Shown: in pieces, positions 7,683-18,646 of the stretch
How positions within the stretch are numbered: position 1 is the first letter of the stretch
How the letters are laid out: the number at the start of each line of letters is the position of its first letter
NCBI GenBank assembly: GCA_029213195.1
Contig: JARGNI010000038.1
Location: 1 to 54,415, forward strand
Length of the DNA stretch: 54,415 bases
DNA from: Verrucomicrobiales bacterium
GTDB lineage: Bacteria; Verrucomicrobiota; Verrucomicrobiia; Verrucomicrobiales; DEV007
Reading direction: 5' to 3'
Notes under the pieces: model-generated
The model's input: the letters and a program-made list of their open reading frames with translations, nothing else
What the model was told of the DNA's origin: nothing
Database searches by the model: none
Position numbers and translations under genes: made by a program

Positions 7683-8537
7683 CTAGGTCAGGCTTTTTCG
7701 GACGAGTTTTTCTTCCATGGTTTGACCGAGCGTGTGCCAGGTCAGTTCGCCTGAATCGATTTGTGCCAGTTCAGGGGCGAGGGTTTCGCGAAGATCTTCG
7801 AGATCGTTGCCAGACTCGGAAACGACGAGGGCGGCGGCGGAACGATCGTCTGAATTTTCGCTCTCGGCGATTTTCCGGATATCGTTGCCATGGCGCTCAT
7901 CCAGGAAGCCGGAAACGCTTCGCCAGGCTTCGGGAGTGATGACTCGGCCGGCAGCCCAGCGTTCGTGGGCAAGGTCAGAAATTGCTTCGGCGAGGAGCTG
8001 ATTCTTTCGGTCCGCGATGCCATGGATTCGATAGAGGGGGCGCGTAATGAAGATCGCCTTGAGCACCATCTGGTTCCAGGCTTCATCGGTGAAGTGCTTC
8101 TGGGGAAACGGATTGTTCAGGGCAATCGCATCGAAGATGTCGACGATATTGGATCGGAGTCCATCGACGGCGGGCTCGACCAGTTCTTCCTGGTGAGGCA
8201 TCCACTGGAGTGCCGAGAAGAGGGCAATCTGTTCCCGAATGTCGGCGGTGTTGAGAACGGCAAAGAAGGTTTCGAGAAAAGTCTCCTTTTCCTGTTCGGC
8301 GAGGACGAGGAGCAAAGCGACACGGGCAGCACGGTATTTGTCCCAGCCTTCGAAGAGACTTTCGTCTGAACCCTGGATCGTCGCGGACTTGTCGAATCGG
8401 CGAGAGACTCCGCTGAAGGCGTAGTAGAAAGGACGCTTCTCGAAATTCTCCGAGAGTTCCGAGAGGGTCTGTCGCAACCAGGAAACGGCGTCCGCGTCAG
8501 CGGAAAGGGCGAGGGTATCAATCAGTGTGTCACGCAT
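7683..8537 (-). CDS. eboA: EboA protein
   Basis: Product of 284 residues. It matches the pattern I associate with EboA: a helical protein with the segments EGWDKYRAARVALLL, IALFSALQWMP, DGLRSN..DIFDAIALNNP, DEAWNQMVLKAIF and LAHERWAAGRVITPEAWR. No enzyme motif is evident and the biochemical role of EboA is unknown. It is followed by eboB and preceded on the same strand by a tricorn-like protease gene ending 77 bases upstream. In many bacteria eboA to eboF are contiguous; here eboC, eboE and eboF are absent from the window and eboD lies about 28 kb away. Confidence 0.85.
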   Translation of the reverse strand: MRDTLIDTLALSADADAVSWLRQTLSELSENFEKRPFYYAFSGVSRRFDKSATIQGSDESLFEGWDKYRAARVALLLVLAEQEKETFLETFFAVLNTADIREQIALFSALQWMPHQEELVEPAVDGLRSNIVDIFDAIALNNPFPQKHFTDEAWNQMVLKAIFITRPLYRIHGIADRKNQLLAEAISDLAHERWAAGRVITPEAWRSVSGFLDERHGNDIRKIAESENSDDRSAAALVVSESGNDLEDLRETLAPELAQIDSGELTWHTLGQTMEEKLVRKSLT

Positions 8538-8558
8538 GATCTATCTCTTGTAAGATCA
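8537..8558 (-). promoter_or_regulatory. Hairpin abutting the eboA start codon
   Basis: TGATCT (8537-8542) and AGATCA (8553-8558) form a 6-bp stem with a 10-base loop. On the coding strand, its last base is the first base of the eboA ATG, so the fold would sit where the ribosome binds. It may limit eboA translation, or act as the weak end of the upstream protease transcript, although no T-tract follows. Confidence 0.35.
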
Positions 8559-8614
8559 AAGGGTTTCGGCCTCTCGTCAATGGACTTAGACGCCGAACTC
8601 GCGTTCGATCCAAT

Positions 8615-11600
8615 TTAATTTTCACTGGCTCGCTTCGGCTGCGCTCTCTTCCGCTTCTGAAAGGCGGAAATATCCTCTTTCAAGACCTGCACCGCTTTCT
8701 CGATTTGACGGTCTTTGCCAATGGGGAGCTCTCCTGGCTTGTTCCAGACCACGAAATCGGGTTTCGCGCCGTTCATCTCCATATCGGCTCCATCGCTGAG
8801 GCGGAACCAGCCACGGAAGGGGATGCGGAGCGTGCCGACATCCATGATGCCTTTGGAGCCGGTGGAGATCACCCCGCCGGAGGTTTCAACTCCGACGAGT
8901 TTTCCTCGGCCGAGATGTTTCACTGCGTGACTGAAGATCTCGGCATTGGAGAAACTGTTCTGATTGCAAAGAACGGTGATCGGTTTGCTCCACGTAGCAT
9001 AGACCCTCCGGTCTTGCGGATACCCCGGGGCGCCTCCTCTCGGAACGGTGAAAGCGTGCTCGGGAGGAGTCAGAACGGTGAGCAGGTGATCGGCGGTGAA
9101 GCCACCTCCATTGTTCCGGACATCGATGATGAGCCCCTCCTTTCCAGCCCCTCGAGCATAGATTTCTTCTTCGAACTTGATGAACTCGTCCCACTGCATT
9201 CGAGGGACATAGACGTAGCCGATCCTGCCCTGGCTGAGCTTGTCGACCATGCGTCGATTCTGGCGAATGAGATCGGCGCGCATCAGGTTGCGAATGGTGG
9301 AGAAGGAGACGGGACGAATCCGTACCTCGCGGTCCTTTGGCTTGGCCTTGGCTGCTTCCTTTCCTTCGGCTTCCTCTTTAGGCCCGGGCAGGCCGCGAAC
9401 CTTGAGTCGGGTTTCGCGTTCGAGCGGACCGTTGAGGAGGGAAGTGAGATCGGTCTTCCGGTCGACCTTGATGCCATCGATTTCGAGAATGGTTTCTCCG
9501 ACTTCGAGACGGCTGTCGACCTGGTCTGCGGGTCCTCTCGCTACAACGGACTGGATCTTGAGACCCGGGCCGCCAAAGAATCGATCCCAGGTTACGCCCA
9601 GATGCGCGGTCGAGGGGTTCCATCCGGTTTCCGGTTTCCATCTCGTTTCTCCAAAGGCGGTCGAGGAAGCCCGGAATCCGAGATGGGATCCATTCAACTC
9701 TCCCAGCATCATGCCTACGGCGCGTTCGAAGACTCGGTTGTCGGCGGCCTGAGATGCGATCGGGGTGTATTTTTCGCCGATCTTTTCCCAGTCGAGATTG
9801 TTCAGGTTCGGATCGTACCAGATATCGCCCATCGTTCGCCAGATGTGGCGGAAGGCGGCACGACGATAGTCGGCGAGCTCCATCTCCTGCAGGGCTCGAA
9901 AGGAATAGGATTTGAAACTGCCCTTGGAGAGCGAGGCCGGGACGCCATTGACGAGCCAGAGGACGGTGTCGTTCTTCGGGATCCAGCGAGCGAGAGATCC
10001 GCGCTTGGAATAGAGGGTTGAGGGAGAGGTGAGCTTGTCAGGAAAGGTTACGAAGTAGGTCGCATCGACATTCTTGATCTTGGCACCAAAGGCGAGGCGT
10101 TTCGAGTCATGGGCCCAGAAAAGGTTTTCCTCGGTCGAATCCGGGATCGAGATCCGGCGAATGCGCTCGTAGATGCCCTCGAAATCGATTTTGACTTCAG
10201 GCGGTTTGGGGCCGGTGGAAGCGGTGGGCTTCTCTTCTTCCTTGGCGACCGGTTTGGGAGTTTCTTTCTTGGAAGTCTCGTCCGGCTTCTTCGTGGGCTC
10301 GGTCTTTTGATTCGTTGGTTCCGGTTTCGCGGGTGCAGGTTTCTTGGCCTGGTTTCCGGATTCCGTCTTCGATGGCTCAACTTCGGGCTCTGGAGCATCC
10401 TGTTGAGGATCGGGTGTCTTCGCAGGTGGCTTGGGCGGAGTTGGTTTCTTGCGCTCTTTCGACATCTTTGTCAGGGCGTTCTTGAGAGCGCGGTCACGAC
10501 GGTCCTCTTCCTCGTCGGCCCGGGAAAGATAGACATAGTAAATGTCGGTTTCCTTATCGAAGCGCCTTCCGGTGAAGGCGAGAATTTTTCCGTTGGGTGA
10601 CCACCTGGGGTTGCTGTCCGAGTCTGGATGGCGGGAGAGATTATACGGTTTCCGTTTTCCGTCGGCAGGAGCGATCCAGATGTCACGGTTGAAATCGGAG
10701 TCACTTTTTGCGTAGGCGATCCATTTCCCGTCGGGAGACCAGTCATAGGGCATCGGGCTCCACGATTCGATCAGGCGTCGAGCGTTCTTCCCATTCGGAT
10801 CGGAGATCCAGAGATCGCCTCGCCCCACGTGATAGCAGATCTTCTTTCCTCCGGGAACAAAGGTGAGATCGTGCTTGGTCTTTCCATCCCTGGTAATCTG
10901 CGTCTCGTTGAACTCACGATTCTGCCACCAGTAGCGCTTGGGGTCAGCCCGCCGGACGGACCAGATGTCCGCCGTTTCTCCATCGTCCCGGATGAAGAGG
11001 ATGGAGTTTCCGTCCGGGCTCATGACGGGTTCGCGTTCTTCGGCTGCGGTCTGGGTGAGGGGGACGGGCTCCTTCAGTTCGGTATCCATGATCCAGACAT
11101 CTCCACCTGCCGTGAATGCCATTTCCAGGCCATCCTCGCTGAAGCTCACGTTGTTTGCCTTGGTCAGGGTGCGGCGAAGAGTGGCGTCTCGTGAGAGGTC
11201 GCCGGTGGGGCGGAGAGTGATCTTTCGCGGTCTACCCTTGTTGCCCTTTGCCTTGGGATGGAGCCGGACGAAATCGAATCCCGATCGATAGACGAGGACG
11301 GAACCGCTTCGAGAGACTGCGGGAAGCAGGGCGGGATCGTGTTTCTGCGGGGCGATTTCCTTTTCCTCTCCCGTTGTGAGGTCGTAGCTCCAGAGCGAGA
11401 AAAGTTCGCTTTCTCCATGGTCTCCTGCGTAGTAGAATCCCGAACCATCCGGCTTCCAGAGAGGGGAGTTGGCGCCGGTCTCGCGGGCGATCACCTGGGT
11501 GAACTTGGGCTGCCTGGTTTCGAGGTTCTCGGCCAGCCAGATCTGAGAGGATCGCGACCCACGATATCCTCGCCGGTAGAGATCCCCGCCTTCGCGAGTG

Positions 11601-12154
11601 AAGAGAAGTTTCTTTCCATCAGGAGAAAGCGAAGCGGTCCCGAATCCGTGTTCGGCGTCGAAGAGCAGAACTTCTGCATTCCGATGCTCGAGAGAAACTC
11701 GGTAGAATCGATAGGCGCTCCGGGTTCCGAAATCTCTCTGACCTCGGATGAGGAGTGATTTTCCATCAGGATACCAATCGACGCCTCGCGAGCCTTCGCT
11801 GTGAAAGGTCACCTGGCGGGGCATTCCACCATTCAGGGGCACCGTGAAAACCTGGTCGGCCCCGGTCCGATTGCTGGTGAATGCCAGGGTTTTTCCATCG
11901 GGTGAAAAAAGCGGAACTCCGTCGATCGCCGGATGGGTCGTGATGCGGCGGGCGTTTCCTCCCCGGGAGGGGGCGATCCAGATGTCGCCGGCCCAGGCGA
12001 AGGAGAGCTTCGAGCCGTCAGGAGAGAGCGCGGGCATCGTGGCCAAGCGAATCGGAACAGGTGTGTCTTCTCCCAGCAAAGGGGTTGGAAGGTGCGATTC
12101 GACAAGTAGGAGGCTGCTGATGAGCAGTGTTAGGGATTTAGGAATTACACTCAT
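8615..12154 (-). CDS. Tricorn-like secreted protease (PD40 propeller, PDZ, S41)
   Basis: Product of 1179 residues from the ATG at 12154, chosen because it gives a signal peptide with the core LTLLISSLLLV; longer frames upstream lack one. Residues about 30-555 contain repeated propeller blades of the PD40/WD40-like type (for example ALSPDGSKLSFAW and LFSPDGKTLAFTS). A Pro/Lys/Glu/Thr-rich linker of about 100 residues (about 558-655) is an unusual insertion. The catalytic half has the C1-type helical region (FRHIWRTMGDIWYD, His about 772), a PDZ domain (about 890-975) and an S41 peptidase domain with nucleophile Ser in NSFSNAEIF (about 1065) and GVETSGGVI. Tricorn peptidases degrade oligopeptides; the signal peptide suggests a periplasmic role. 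The gene is divergent from the solute-binding protein at 12.3 kb. Confidence 0.9.
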   Translation of the reverse strand: MSVIPKSLTLLISSLLLVESHLPTPLLGEDTPVPIRLATMPALSPDGSKLSFAWAGDIWIAPSRGGNARRITTHPAIDGVPLFSPDGKTLAFTSNRTGADQVFTVPLNGGMPRQVTFHSEGSRGVDWYPDGKSLLIRGQRDFGTRSAYRFYRVSLEHRNAEVLLFDAEHGFGTASLSPDGKKLLFTREGGDLYRRGYRGSRSSQIWLAENLETRQPKFTQVIARETGANSPLWKPDGSGFYYAGDHGESELFSLWSYDLTTGEEKEIAPQKHDPALLPAVSRSGSVLVYRSGFDFVRLHPKAKGNKGRPRKITLRPTGDLSRDATLRRTLTKANNVSFSEDGLEMAFTAGGDVWIMDTELKEPVPLTQTAAEEREPVMSPDGNSILFIRDDGETADIWSVRRADPKRYWWQNREFNETQITRDGKTKHDLTFVPGGKKICYHVGRGDLWISDPNGKNARRLIESWSPMPYDWSPDGKWIAYAKSDSDFNRDIWIAPADGKRKPYNLSRHPDSDSNPRWSPNGKILAFTGRRFDKETDIYYVYLSRADEEEDRRDRALKNALTKMSKERKKPTPPKPPAKTPDPQQDAPEPEVEPSKTESGNQAKKPAPAKPEPTNQKTEPTKKPDETSKKETPKPVAKEEEKPTASTGPKPPEVKIDFEGIYERIRRISIPDSTEENLFWAHDSKRLAFGAKIKNVDATYFVTFPDKLTSPSTLYSKRGSLARWIPKNDTVLWLVNGVPASLSKGSFKSYSFRALQEMELADYRRAAFRHIWRTMGDIWYDPNLNNLDWEKIGEKYTPIASQAADNRVFERAVGMMLGELNGSHLGFRASSTAFGETRWKPETGWNPSTAHLGVTWDRFFGGPGLKIQSVVARGPADQVDSRLEVGETILEIDGIKVDRKTDLTSLLNGPLERETRLKVRGLPGPKEEAEGKEAAKAKPKDREVRIRPVSFSTIRNLMRADLIRQNRRMVDKLSQGRIGYVYVPRMQWDEFIKFEEEIYARGAGKEGLIIDVRNNGGGFTADHLLTVLTPPEHAFTVPRGGAPGYPQDRRVYATWSKPITVLCNQNSFSNAEIFSHAVKHLGRGKLVGVETSGGVISTGSKGIMDVGTLRIPFRGWFRLSDGADMEMNGAKPDFVVWNKPGELPIGKDRQIEKAVQVLKEDISAFQKRKRAQPKRASEN

Positions 12155-12311
12155 GATGGCAGATGTGAGAGCTTGCGAGGGGAGGGGGATTGTGGCGGAC
12201 GAGGTTTCCGCTGTCGAATCCTGATTGGAGTTTCTGGGAACGCGAAGCCGGGAGGGGATTTCCCTCATGCGCGTGGTTGCCTCTCGATCGAATTGGCGGA
12301 GAATGGACGGC

Positions 12312-13127
12312 ATGATGGTCTCGCGAAGTTTTTTGCTCTCGGTTTTCCTCCCTCTGTGCGCCGGAGTTGCGATGACCGTTTTCTCATCCTGCACGGGGAA
12401 GGATGAGGAATCGAACACCCTCGTGGTAGGAATGGAGCTGGCCTACCCACCTTTCGAAATGCGGGGTCCGGACAACAAGCCTGACGGCATCAGTGTGAGA
12501 ATGGCCGAGGATCTCGCCGATCACCTGGGAAGACCGCTCGAGATCCGGGATGTGGAGTGGAACGGGATCATTCCGGCTCTTCGTTCTGAAAAGATCGACC
12601 TCATTATCTCCTCGATGACACGAACTCCCGAGCGGGAACGGACCATTGCCTTTTCGGATGGCTACGTGACCAATGGGCTTTGTATGCTCGTGAGAAAGGA
12701 TTCGAAGCTGAACTCGATCGACGATGTCGTAGCCGGAGAGCACAAGATCGCGGTGAAACTGGCGACCACGGGACACCAGTGGGCTCGGCAAGCTCTCGAT
12801 GGCGTTGACCTGATCACCCTGGATGAAGCTGCGGCGTGCGTTCTCGAGGTCGTGCAGGGCAAGGCCGATGCTTTCATCTACGACCAGATCTCGATCTATC
12901 AATTCTGGAAGAAATACGAGGGAGAGACCCGCCCCATTCTCAATCCGATTCGGGAAGAAACCTGGGCGGTTGGTCTCCGACAGGAGGACGAAGCTCTCAA
13001 AGAGCAGGTGAATCAGTTTCTGAAGGAGTATCGCGAGAAAGGTCGCTTCAACGAGCTCGCCGAAGAGTACATGGCCGAACAGAAAGCTGCCTTCGAAGAA
13101 ATGGGCGTGCCGTTCATCTTTCACTAG
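12312..13127 (+). CDS. Orphan amino-acid-type solute-binding lipoprotein
   Basis: Product of 271 residues from the ATG at 12312; GGAG at 12298-12301 is 10 bases upstream. A lipoprotein signal ends in lipobox FSSC, near residue 27. The rest is a type-3 extracellular solute-binding domain: VVGMELAYPPFEM starts lobe 1, DGISVRMAEDLADHLG and IIPALRSEKIDLIISSMTRT follow, and AVGLRQEDEAL and LKEYREKGRF lie near the C-terminus. These proteins capture polar amino acids or similar ligands for an ABC importer or present them to sensors. No permease or ATPase gene is adjacent, so the partner is elsewhere. The next feature downstream is a palindrome and the dnaK promoter region. Confidence 0.9.
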   Translation: MMVSRSFLLSVFLPLCAGVAMTVFSSCTGKDEESNTLVVGMELAYPPFEMRGPDNKPDGISVRMAEDLADHLGRPLEIRDVEWNGIIPALRSEKIDLIISSMTRTPERERTIAFSDGYVTNGLCMLVRKDSKLNSIDDVVAGEHKIAVKLATTGHQWARQALDGVDLITLDEAAACVLEVVQGKADAFIYDQISIYQFWKKYEGETRPILNPIREETWAVGLRQEDEALKEQVNQFLKEYREKGRFNELAEEYMAEQKAAFEEMGVPFIFH

Positions 13128-13144
13128 TGCGCATTCTGGCACTC

Positions 13145-13163
13145 CTGCGTCAAAATGACGCAG
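13145..13163 (+). promoter_or_regulatory. Perfect palindrome upstream of the dnaK sigma-54 promoter
   Basis: CTGCGTCA-AAA-TGACGCAG is a perfect 8-bp inverted repeat with a 3-base spacer. Its centre is about 130 bases upstream of the -24 element, a normal distance for the enhancer bound by a sigma-54 activator. It also starts 18 bases after the preceding gene's stop codon, so a terminator hairpin is the alternative. No T-tract follows and the loop would be only three bases. Confidence 0.5.
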
Positions 13164-13279
13164 CGTTTCGGATCAATAGCGCCATAACTGCGCGATTCTT
13201 GGGATTCCAGCAGCTCAGGTTTTTGCGTTTGTTTTTATAACCCGTTGAAAACAAATGAGTTAAGATTGAGTTTGCCCGT

Positions 13280-13296
13280 CTGGCACGGCGATTGCA
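13280..13296 (+). promoter_or_regulatory. Sigma-54 (-24/-12) promoter of dnaK
   Basis: CTGGCACGGCGATTGCA agrees at every conserved position with the sigma-54 consensus TGGCACG-N4-TTGCA. GG (13282-13283) and GC (13294-13295) are separated by exactly ten bases. Transcription would start near 13307, leaving a leader of about 77 bases before the dnaK ATG. Neither a CIRCE element nor a recognisable sigma-32-type promoter is visible in 13128-13383. Confidence 0.8.
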
Positions 13297-13383
13297 CTTC
13301 CTGCCGACAGGAAATTTGCGCTGCGGCGCACCAGAAAACCCCGTGTCCAAGTGATTGGGCGCACCAAAAGAAGGAGACAACTT

Positions 13384-15339
13384 ATGAGTAAAATTCTTGG
13401 AATTGATTTAGGAACGACCAACTCGTGCATGGCTGTCATGGAAGGCGGCCAACCATCCGTGTTGGAGAATGCAGAAGGCGCACGGACGACTCCGTCGGTG
13501 GTGGCTTTCTCGAAGGATGGAGAGCGTCTCGTTGGCCAGGCGGCCAAGCGACAGGCGATCACCAATCCAAAAAACACGATCTTCTCGGCAAAGAGACTGA
13601 TCGGTCGGAAGTTTGACGAACTCTCCGAAGAAGAAAAGAAGACCCCCTACGAGATCGTGAAGGCATCGAACGGAGATGCTCACATCAAGATCGAAGTTGG
13701 TGGGGAAGAGAAGACCTACAGCCCGCAGGAGATTTCTGCGATGGTTCTCGGGAAGCTCAAAGCGGACGCCGAGTCCAAGTTGGGTGAAACCATCTCTGAA
13801 GCGGTGATCACGGTCCCGGCTTATTTCAACGATTCGCAGCGTAACGCGACCAAGGCAGCCGGTGAAATCGCCGGACTCGATGTGAAGCGGATCGTCAACG
13901 AGCCAACCGCTGCCGCTCTTGCCTACGGGCTGGAGAAGGAGGGCGAGGAGAAGATCGCTGTCTACGACCTCGGTGGAGGAACATTCGATATCTCGGTGCT
14001 CGAGATTGATGAAGGCTTTTTCGAAGTGCTTGCGACGGACGGAGACACCCAACTGGGTGGTGATGACTGGGATAGCGCCATCATCAACTCCATCGTCGAT
14101 CAGTTCAAAAAGGACAACGATATCGATCTCAACGGTCAGCCTGACGCGCTTCAGCGGATCAAGGAAGAGGCCGAGAAAGCCAAGATTGCGCTTTCTTCGA
14201 GCCAGTCCTACGAGATCAACCTGCCTTTCATCACGGCCGACCAGAGCGGACCCAAGCACATTCAGCAGACCCTGACTCGGTCCCAGTTGGAGCAGATGAC
14301 GGACCATCTTTTCGAGCGCACCAAGGGGCCGGTGAATGCCTGTCTCAAGGAAGCCGGTGTATCCGCCGGAGACATCGACGAACTCGTGCTCGTGGGTGGA
14401 ATGACTCGTATGCCCAAGGTGGTCGAGACCGCCAAGTCACTGGCAGGAAAGGATCCTCACCAGGGAGTGAACCCCGACGAAGTGGTTGCCGTTGGCGCTG
14501 CGATTCAGGGTGGTGTTCTCGCCAAAGATCCGACCCTCGGTGACGTCGTTCTTCTCGACGTGACTCCGCTGAGCCTCTCCATCGAAACGATGGGTGGCAT
14601 TGCCACTCCGATGATCGAGCGGAATACGACGATCCCGGCGAAGAAGTCCCAGGTCTTTTCGACCGCGGCGGACAATCAGCCATCGGTCGACATTGTGGTT
14701 TGCCAGGGCGAGCGAAAGCTGGTCAGCGACAACAAGATGCTCGGTAACTTCCGCCTCGACGGGATCAACGCGGCTCCTCGCGGGGTTCCCCAGATCGAGG
14801 TGACCTTCGACATCGACCGGAATGGTATTCTCAAGGTTTCCGCCAAGGACAAGGAGACAGGCAAAGAGCAAAACATCTCTATCGAAGGATCCAGCGGTCT
14901 CAGCGACGAAGAGATCGAGAAGGCCAAGCAGGAGGCAGAGAAGTATGCCGACGCCGACAAGGATCGCATGGAAAGCATCGAGGTTCGGAATCTCGCCGAT
15001 AACGCGGTCTACACCGTGAAGAAGCAGCTCGAAGAACTCGGGGAGCAACTCCCAGCGGAAGCCAAGACGGAGATCGAAGCTTCGGTCAAGGAAGTCGAGG
15101 AGGCACTCGAGGCTGACGATACCGAAAAGATCAAGACGGCAACGGATGCCCTCCAGGCGAAGTTCGGTGAACTTGCCGCGGCGGCCCAGCAGGCCGGTGG
15201 AGGAGCTGATCCCATGGCAGCAGCCGCGGCTGCAGCTGCCAGCGCTGGGGGAGGCGAAGAAGCTTCCGAAGAGCCGAAACAGGCCAAGGGCGATGTCGTC
15301 GATGCCGAGTTCGAAGAAGTCGGCGAAGAAAAATCGTAA
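13384..15339 (+). CDS. dnaK: Chaperone protein DnaK
   Basis: Hsp70 chaperone that binds exposed hydrophobic peptides under ATP control, with DnaJ and GrpE as partners. The product has 651 residues from the ATG at 13384, with AAGGAG ten bases upstream. Residues 1-385 form the ATPase domain ([10 protein letters not shown] at 6-15, the [11 protein letters not shown] motif, and VGGMTRMP). The substrate-binding domain follows, with [11 protein letters not shown], then the helical lid and an Ala/Gly/Glu-rich tail ([12 protein letters not shown]). dnaJ, grpE and hrcA are not adjacent; groES and groEL follow after a terminator. The promoter read upstream is of sigma-54 type, an unusual control for this gene. 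Confidence 0.98.
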   Translation: MSKILGIDLGTTNSCMAVMEGGQPSVLENAEGARTTPSVVAFSKDGERLVGQAAKRQAITNPKNTIFSAKRLIGRKFDELSEEEKKTPYEIVKASNGDAHIKIEVGGEEKTYSPQEISAMVLGKLKADAESKLGETISEAVITVPAYFNDSQRNATKAAGEIAGLDVKRIVNEPTAAALAYGLEKEGEEKIAVYDLGGGTFDISVLEIDEGFFEVLATDGDTQLGGDDWDSAIINSIVDQFKKDNDIDLNGQPDALQRIKEEAEKAKIALSSSQSYEINLPFITADQSGPKHIQQTLTRSQLEQMTDHLFERTKGPVNACLKEAGVSAGDIDELVLVGGMTRMPKVVETAKSLAGKDPHQGVNPDEVVAVGAAIQGGVLAKDPTLGDVVLLDVTPLSLSIETMGGIATPMIERNTTIPAKKSQVFSTAADNQPSVDIVVCQGERKLVSDNKMLGNFRLDGINAAPRGVPQIEVTFDIDRNGILKVSAKDKETGKEQNISIEGSSGLSDEEIEKAKQEAEKYADADKDRMESIEVRNLADNAVYTVKKQLEELGEQLPAEAKTEIEASVKEVEEALEADDTEKIKTATDALQAKFGELAAAAQQAGGGADPMAAAAAAAASAGGGEEASEEPKQAKGDVVDAEFEEVGEEKS

Positions 15340-15351
15340 CCCCTCACTTTC

Positions 15352-15399
15352 CCCGGTCTCTCCCTGGACATTGTTCCTGGAGAGGCCGGGAACTTTTTC
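15352..15399 (+). terminator. Intrinsic terminator after dnaK
   Basis: A 12-bp stem (15352-15363 with 15379-15390, one G-T wobble) encloses a 15-base loop and is followed by TTTTT at 15394-15398. It separates the dnaK transcript from groES-groEL. Confidence 0.85.
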
Positions 15400-15520
15400 A
15401 ACCTTTCAATACATCCGGAGATCGTCGGCCCGCTCCTGAATCAGTCCTGAGCCAGCGGCGTGCCCAGCGATCCTCGGAAAATTTGAAAACCCAAACCCAA
15501 AGAAAACCAACCTAATATAT

Positions 15521-15814
15521 ATGGCAACAAACATCACACCTCTCGGAACGCGCGTCCTCGTGAAGCGGATCGAACAGGATGAGCAGAAGTCTGAAGGCGG
15601 CATCTTCCTCCCTGATACCGCAAAAGAGAAACCGCAGGAGGCCGAAGTGGTCGCTCTTGGAAACGGGAAAAACGACGACGGTGAAGTGGTCGAGTTTTCT
15701 GTCAAAGTCGGCGATCAGGTTCTCATCTCCAAGTATGGCGGCACCGAGGTCAAAGTCGGTGGCGACGAGTGCGTTCTCGTCAATGAGAGCGATATCCTCG
15801 GAATCCTCTCCTAA
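15521..15814 (+). CDS. groES: Co-chaperonin GroES
   Basis: The 10-kDa lid of the GroEL chamber. The product has 97 residues, with the typical start [15 protein letters not shown], the mobile loop ([10 protein letters not shown], about residues 21-30) and the dome/roof strands ending in the usual [10 protein letters not shown]. groEL follows after 72 bases. The ATG is preceded by an A-rich leader with no Shine-Dalgarno sequence. No CIRCE element is seen between the dnaK terminator and this start, so the type of control is unclear. Confidence 0.97.
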   Translation: MATNITPLGTRVLVKRIEQDEQKSEGGIFLPDTAKEKPQEAEVVALGNGKNDDGEVVEFSVKVGDQVLISKYGGTEVKVGGDECVLVNESDILGILS

Positions 15815-15834
15815 CCCGATACAACAGGGTTAGG
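15810..15834 (+). promoter_or_regulatory. Intercistronic hairpin between groES and groEL
   Basis: CCTAACCC (15810-15817) and GGGTTAGG (15827-15834) form a perfect 8-bp stem with a 9-base loop. The left arm includes the groES stop codon. No T-tract follows, so this is more likely an RNA-processing or stability element, giving different amounts of GroES and GroEL, than a terminator. Confidence 0.5.
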
Positions 15835-15841
15835 TCTATGA

Positions 15842-17512
<1,671 letters not shown>

Positions 17513-17562
17513 TCCATTCCCTGGTTCTCGAGTCGGAAACGATTCGAAATCCAATTCAAGAA

Positions 17563-17596
17563 ACCGGGCGTTCCGAAAGGGGCGTCCGGTTTTTTT
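17563..17596 (+). terminator. Intrinsic terminator after groEL
   Basis: A 12-bp stem with wobbles (17563-17574 with 17579-17590) closes a GAAA tetraloop and is followed by an unbroken T-tract to 17596. Confidence 0.9.
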
Positions 17597-17700
17597 GTGC
17601 TCAAAGATGTCTGGTGGGAAAGGGCATTTCTAGCACTCCGCTCGGAGGTCCGGCCAAGACCTTGTTCCGAAAGTTCAGGAGCTGGTTCTGATCCCGTTTC

Positions 17701-18360
17701 TCAGCCCGCCGGCCATTGGCAAAAGAAAGGGCGGGGGAAATTTCCAAGTCCAGCTTCCAGCTTCTTGTCTCCATTGATTCGAAGAAAGCTTCGTTCGCGA
17801 CCAGGATTGTAAGGAAGGAATTCCTTCGGCGGTGTTTTCTTGCTCACCGTTCCCAGGTAGGTTTCGGAGAGGGTATCGAGGTAGAGGCCAAAGTAGAATT
17901 CTTCCCCGCTGCTCTTTTCGATCAGGAAATCATAAGTCTTCTGGTCCATGATTTCGGCGAGATGGCCGCCCATTTTTTGGCATTCGAAACTGGCCGTAAT
18001 CCAGTTCACCGGCTTGGTGATAAACTTGTAGTAGGAACCTTCGAAGTAGATCGCATCCTTGGGGATCTCCGGTGGGGCAGACTTTTCCGTCGGTAGGCCG
18101 ATTTTCAGTGAAGCAATTTCTTCCCGAACCGCAAGAGCTGCTTCCAGATTCCCTTGTTTGGTCGCTTCCGACATGTGCGTTTCTAAAACCTGGAGAACTT
18201 GTTTCCTCTTTTCCGCGATGAAAGAGTCCGCCTCGGAATAAGTCTTCTCCTCGAATTCTTTCAGCTTGTTCAGAAGTTCCCGGCTCTCTTTGGGGAGATT
18301 CTGTCCCACCGCAATCTGGAAGGTAATCACGGAAAGTAAAAGGACGGTCGCTTGTTTCAT
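17701..18360 (-). CDS. Secreted C-type-lectin-like protein with coiled coil
   Basis: Product of 219 residues. A signal peptide (core TVLLLSVITFQIAVG) is followed by a charged helical or coiled-coil segment (about residues 22-90, with ELLNKLKEFEEK and HMSEATKQGNLEAALAVREEI). From about residue 105 comes a C-type-lectin-like domain: YYKFI, WITASFECQKMGGHLAEI, FYFGL, and a C-terminal FFCQWPAG. The spacing of the two Cys and the GGHLA and FCQW motifs fit the fold, although the calcium-binding EPN/QPD and WND motifs are not seen, so sugar binding is uncertain. It converges on groEL. Such modules are common in PVC secretomes; the ligand is unknown. Confidence 0.75.
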   Translation of the reverse strand: MKQATVLLLSVITFQIAVGQNLPKESRELLNKLKEFEEKTYSEADSFIAEKRKQVLQVLETHMSEATKQGNLEAALAVREEIASLKIGLPTEKSAPPEIPKDAIYFEGSYYKFITKPVNWITASFECQKMGGHLAEIMDQKTYDFLIEKSSGEEFYFGLYLDTLSETYLGTVSKKTPPKEFLPYNPGRERSFLRINGDKKLEAGLGNFPRPFFCQWPAG

Positions 18361-18646
18361 GATGGGCTACTTTGCAGCAGGGGAGGTGGCAGATGCCGAT
18401 CTTGCCGGGGTGCTTCTCCGGGTATGGAAACCTCTCACACAATAACGGTTTGCTGAGGTGGATGGAAGCTTCAAGTCGCGGCTTTTGAAAAGCTGGGAGC
18501 GATGAGTGAGGAATTCTGACGTGGACCGGGGAAAAACATGCCGGAGAAGGCGTGAATAGCTGAGCAGATCTTGTCACTTTTTTCAATCGGCTGGAAAGGG
18601 ATCTTGAAGGAAAGCCAGTCTCTCCCTAGGCTTGCGATCGACCCCA
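18361..18646. other. Divergent intergenic region, no gene seen
   Basis: This lies between the start of the lectin-like gene (minus) and the start of the PSCyt gene (plus), so it should hold both promoters. I find no strong -35/-10 or sigma-54 match. An imperfect inverted repeat AGCTTCAA/TTGAAAAGCT, with a two-base bulge, lies around 18468-18493. Minus-strand frames across the region have no recognisable domain. Confidence 0.4.

Noticed and set aside
13128-13383. CIRCE element (TTAGCACTC-N9-GAGTGCTAA) for dnaK
   Set aside because: Looked for and not found; the nearest resemblance, GGCACTC at 13137-13143, has no inverted partner at the right distance.
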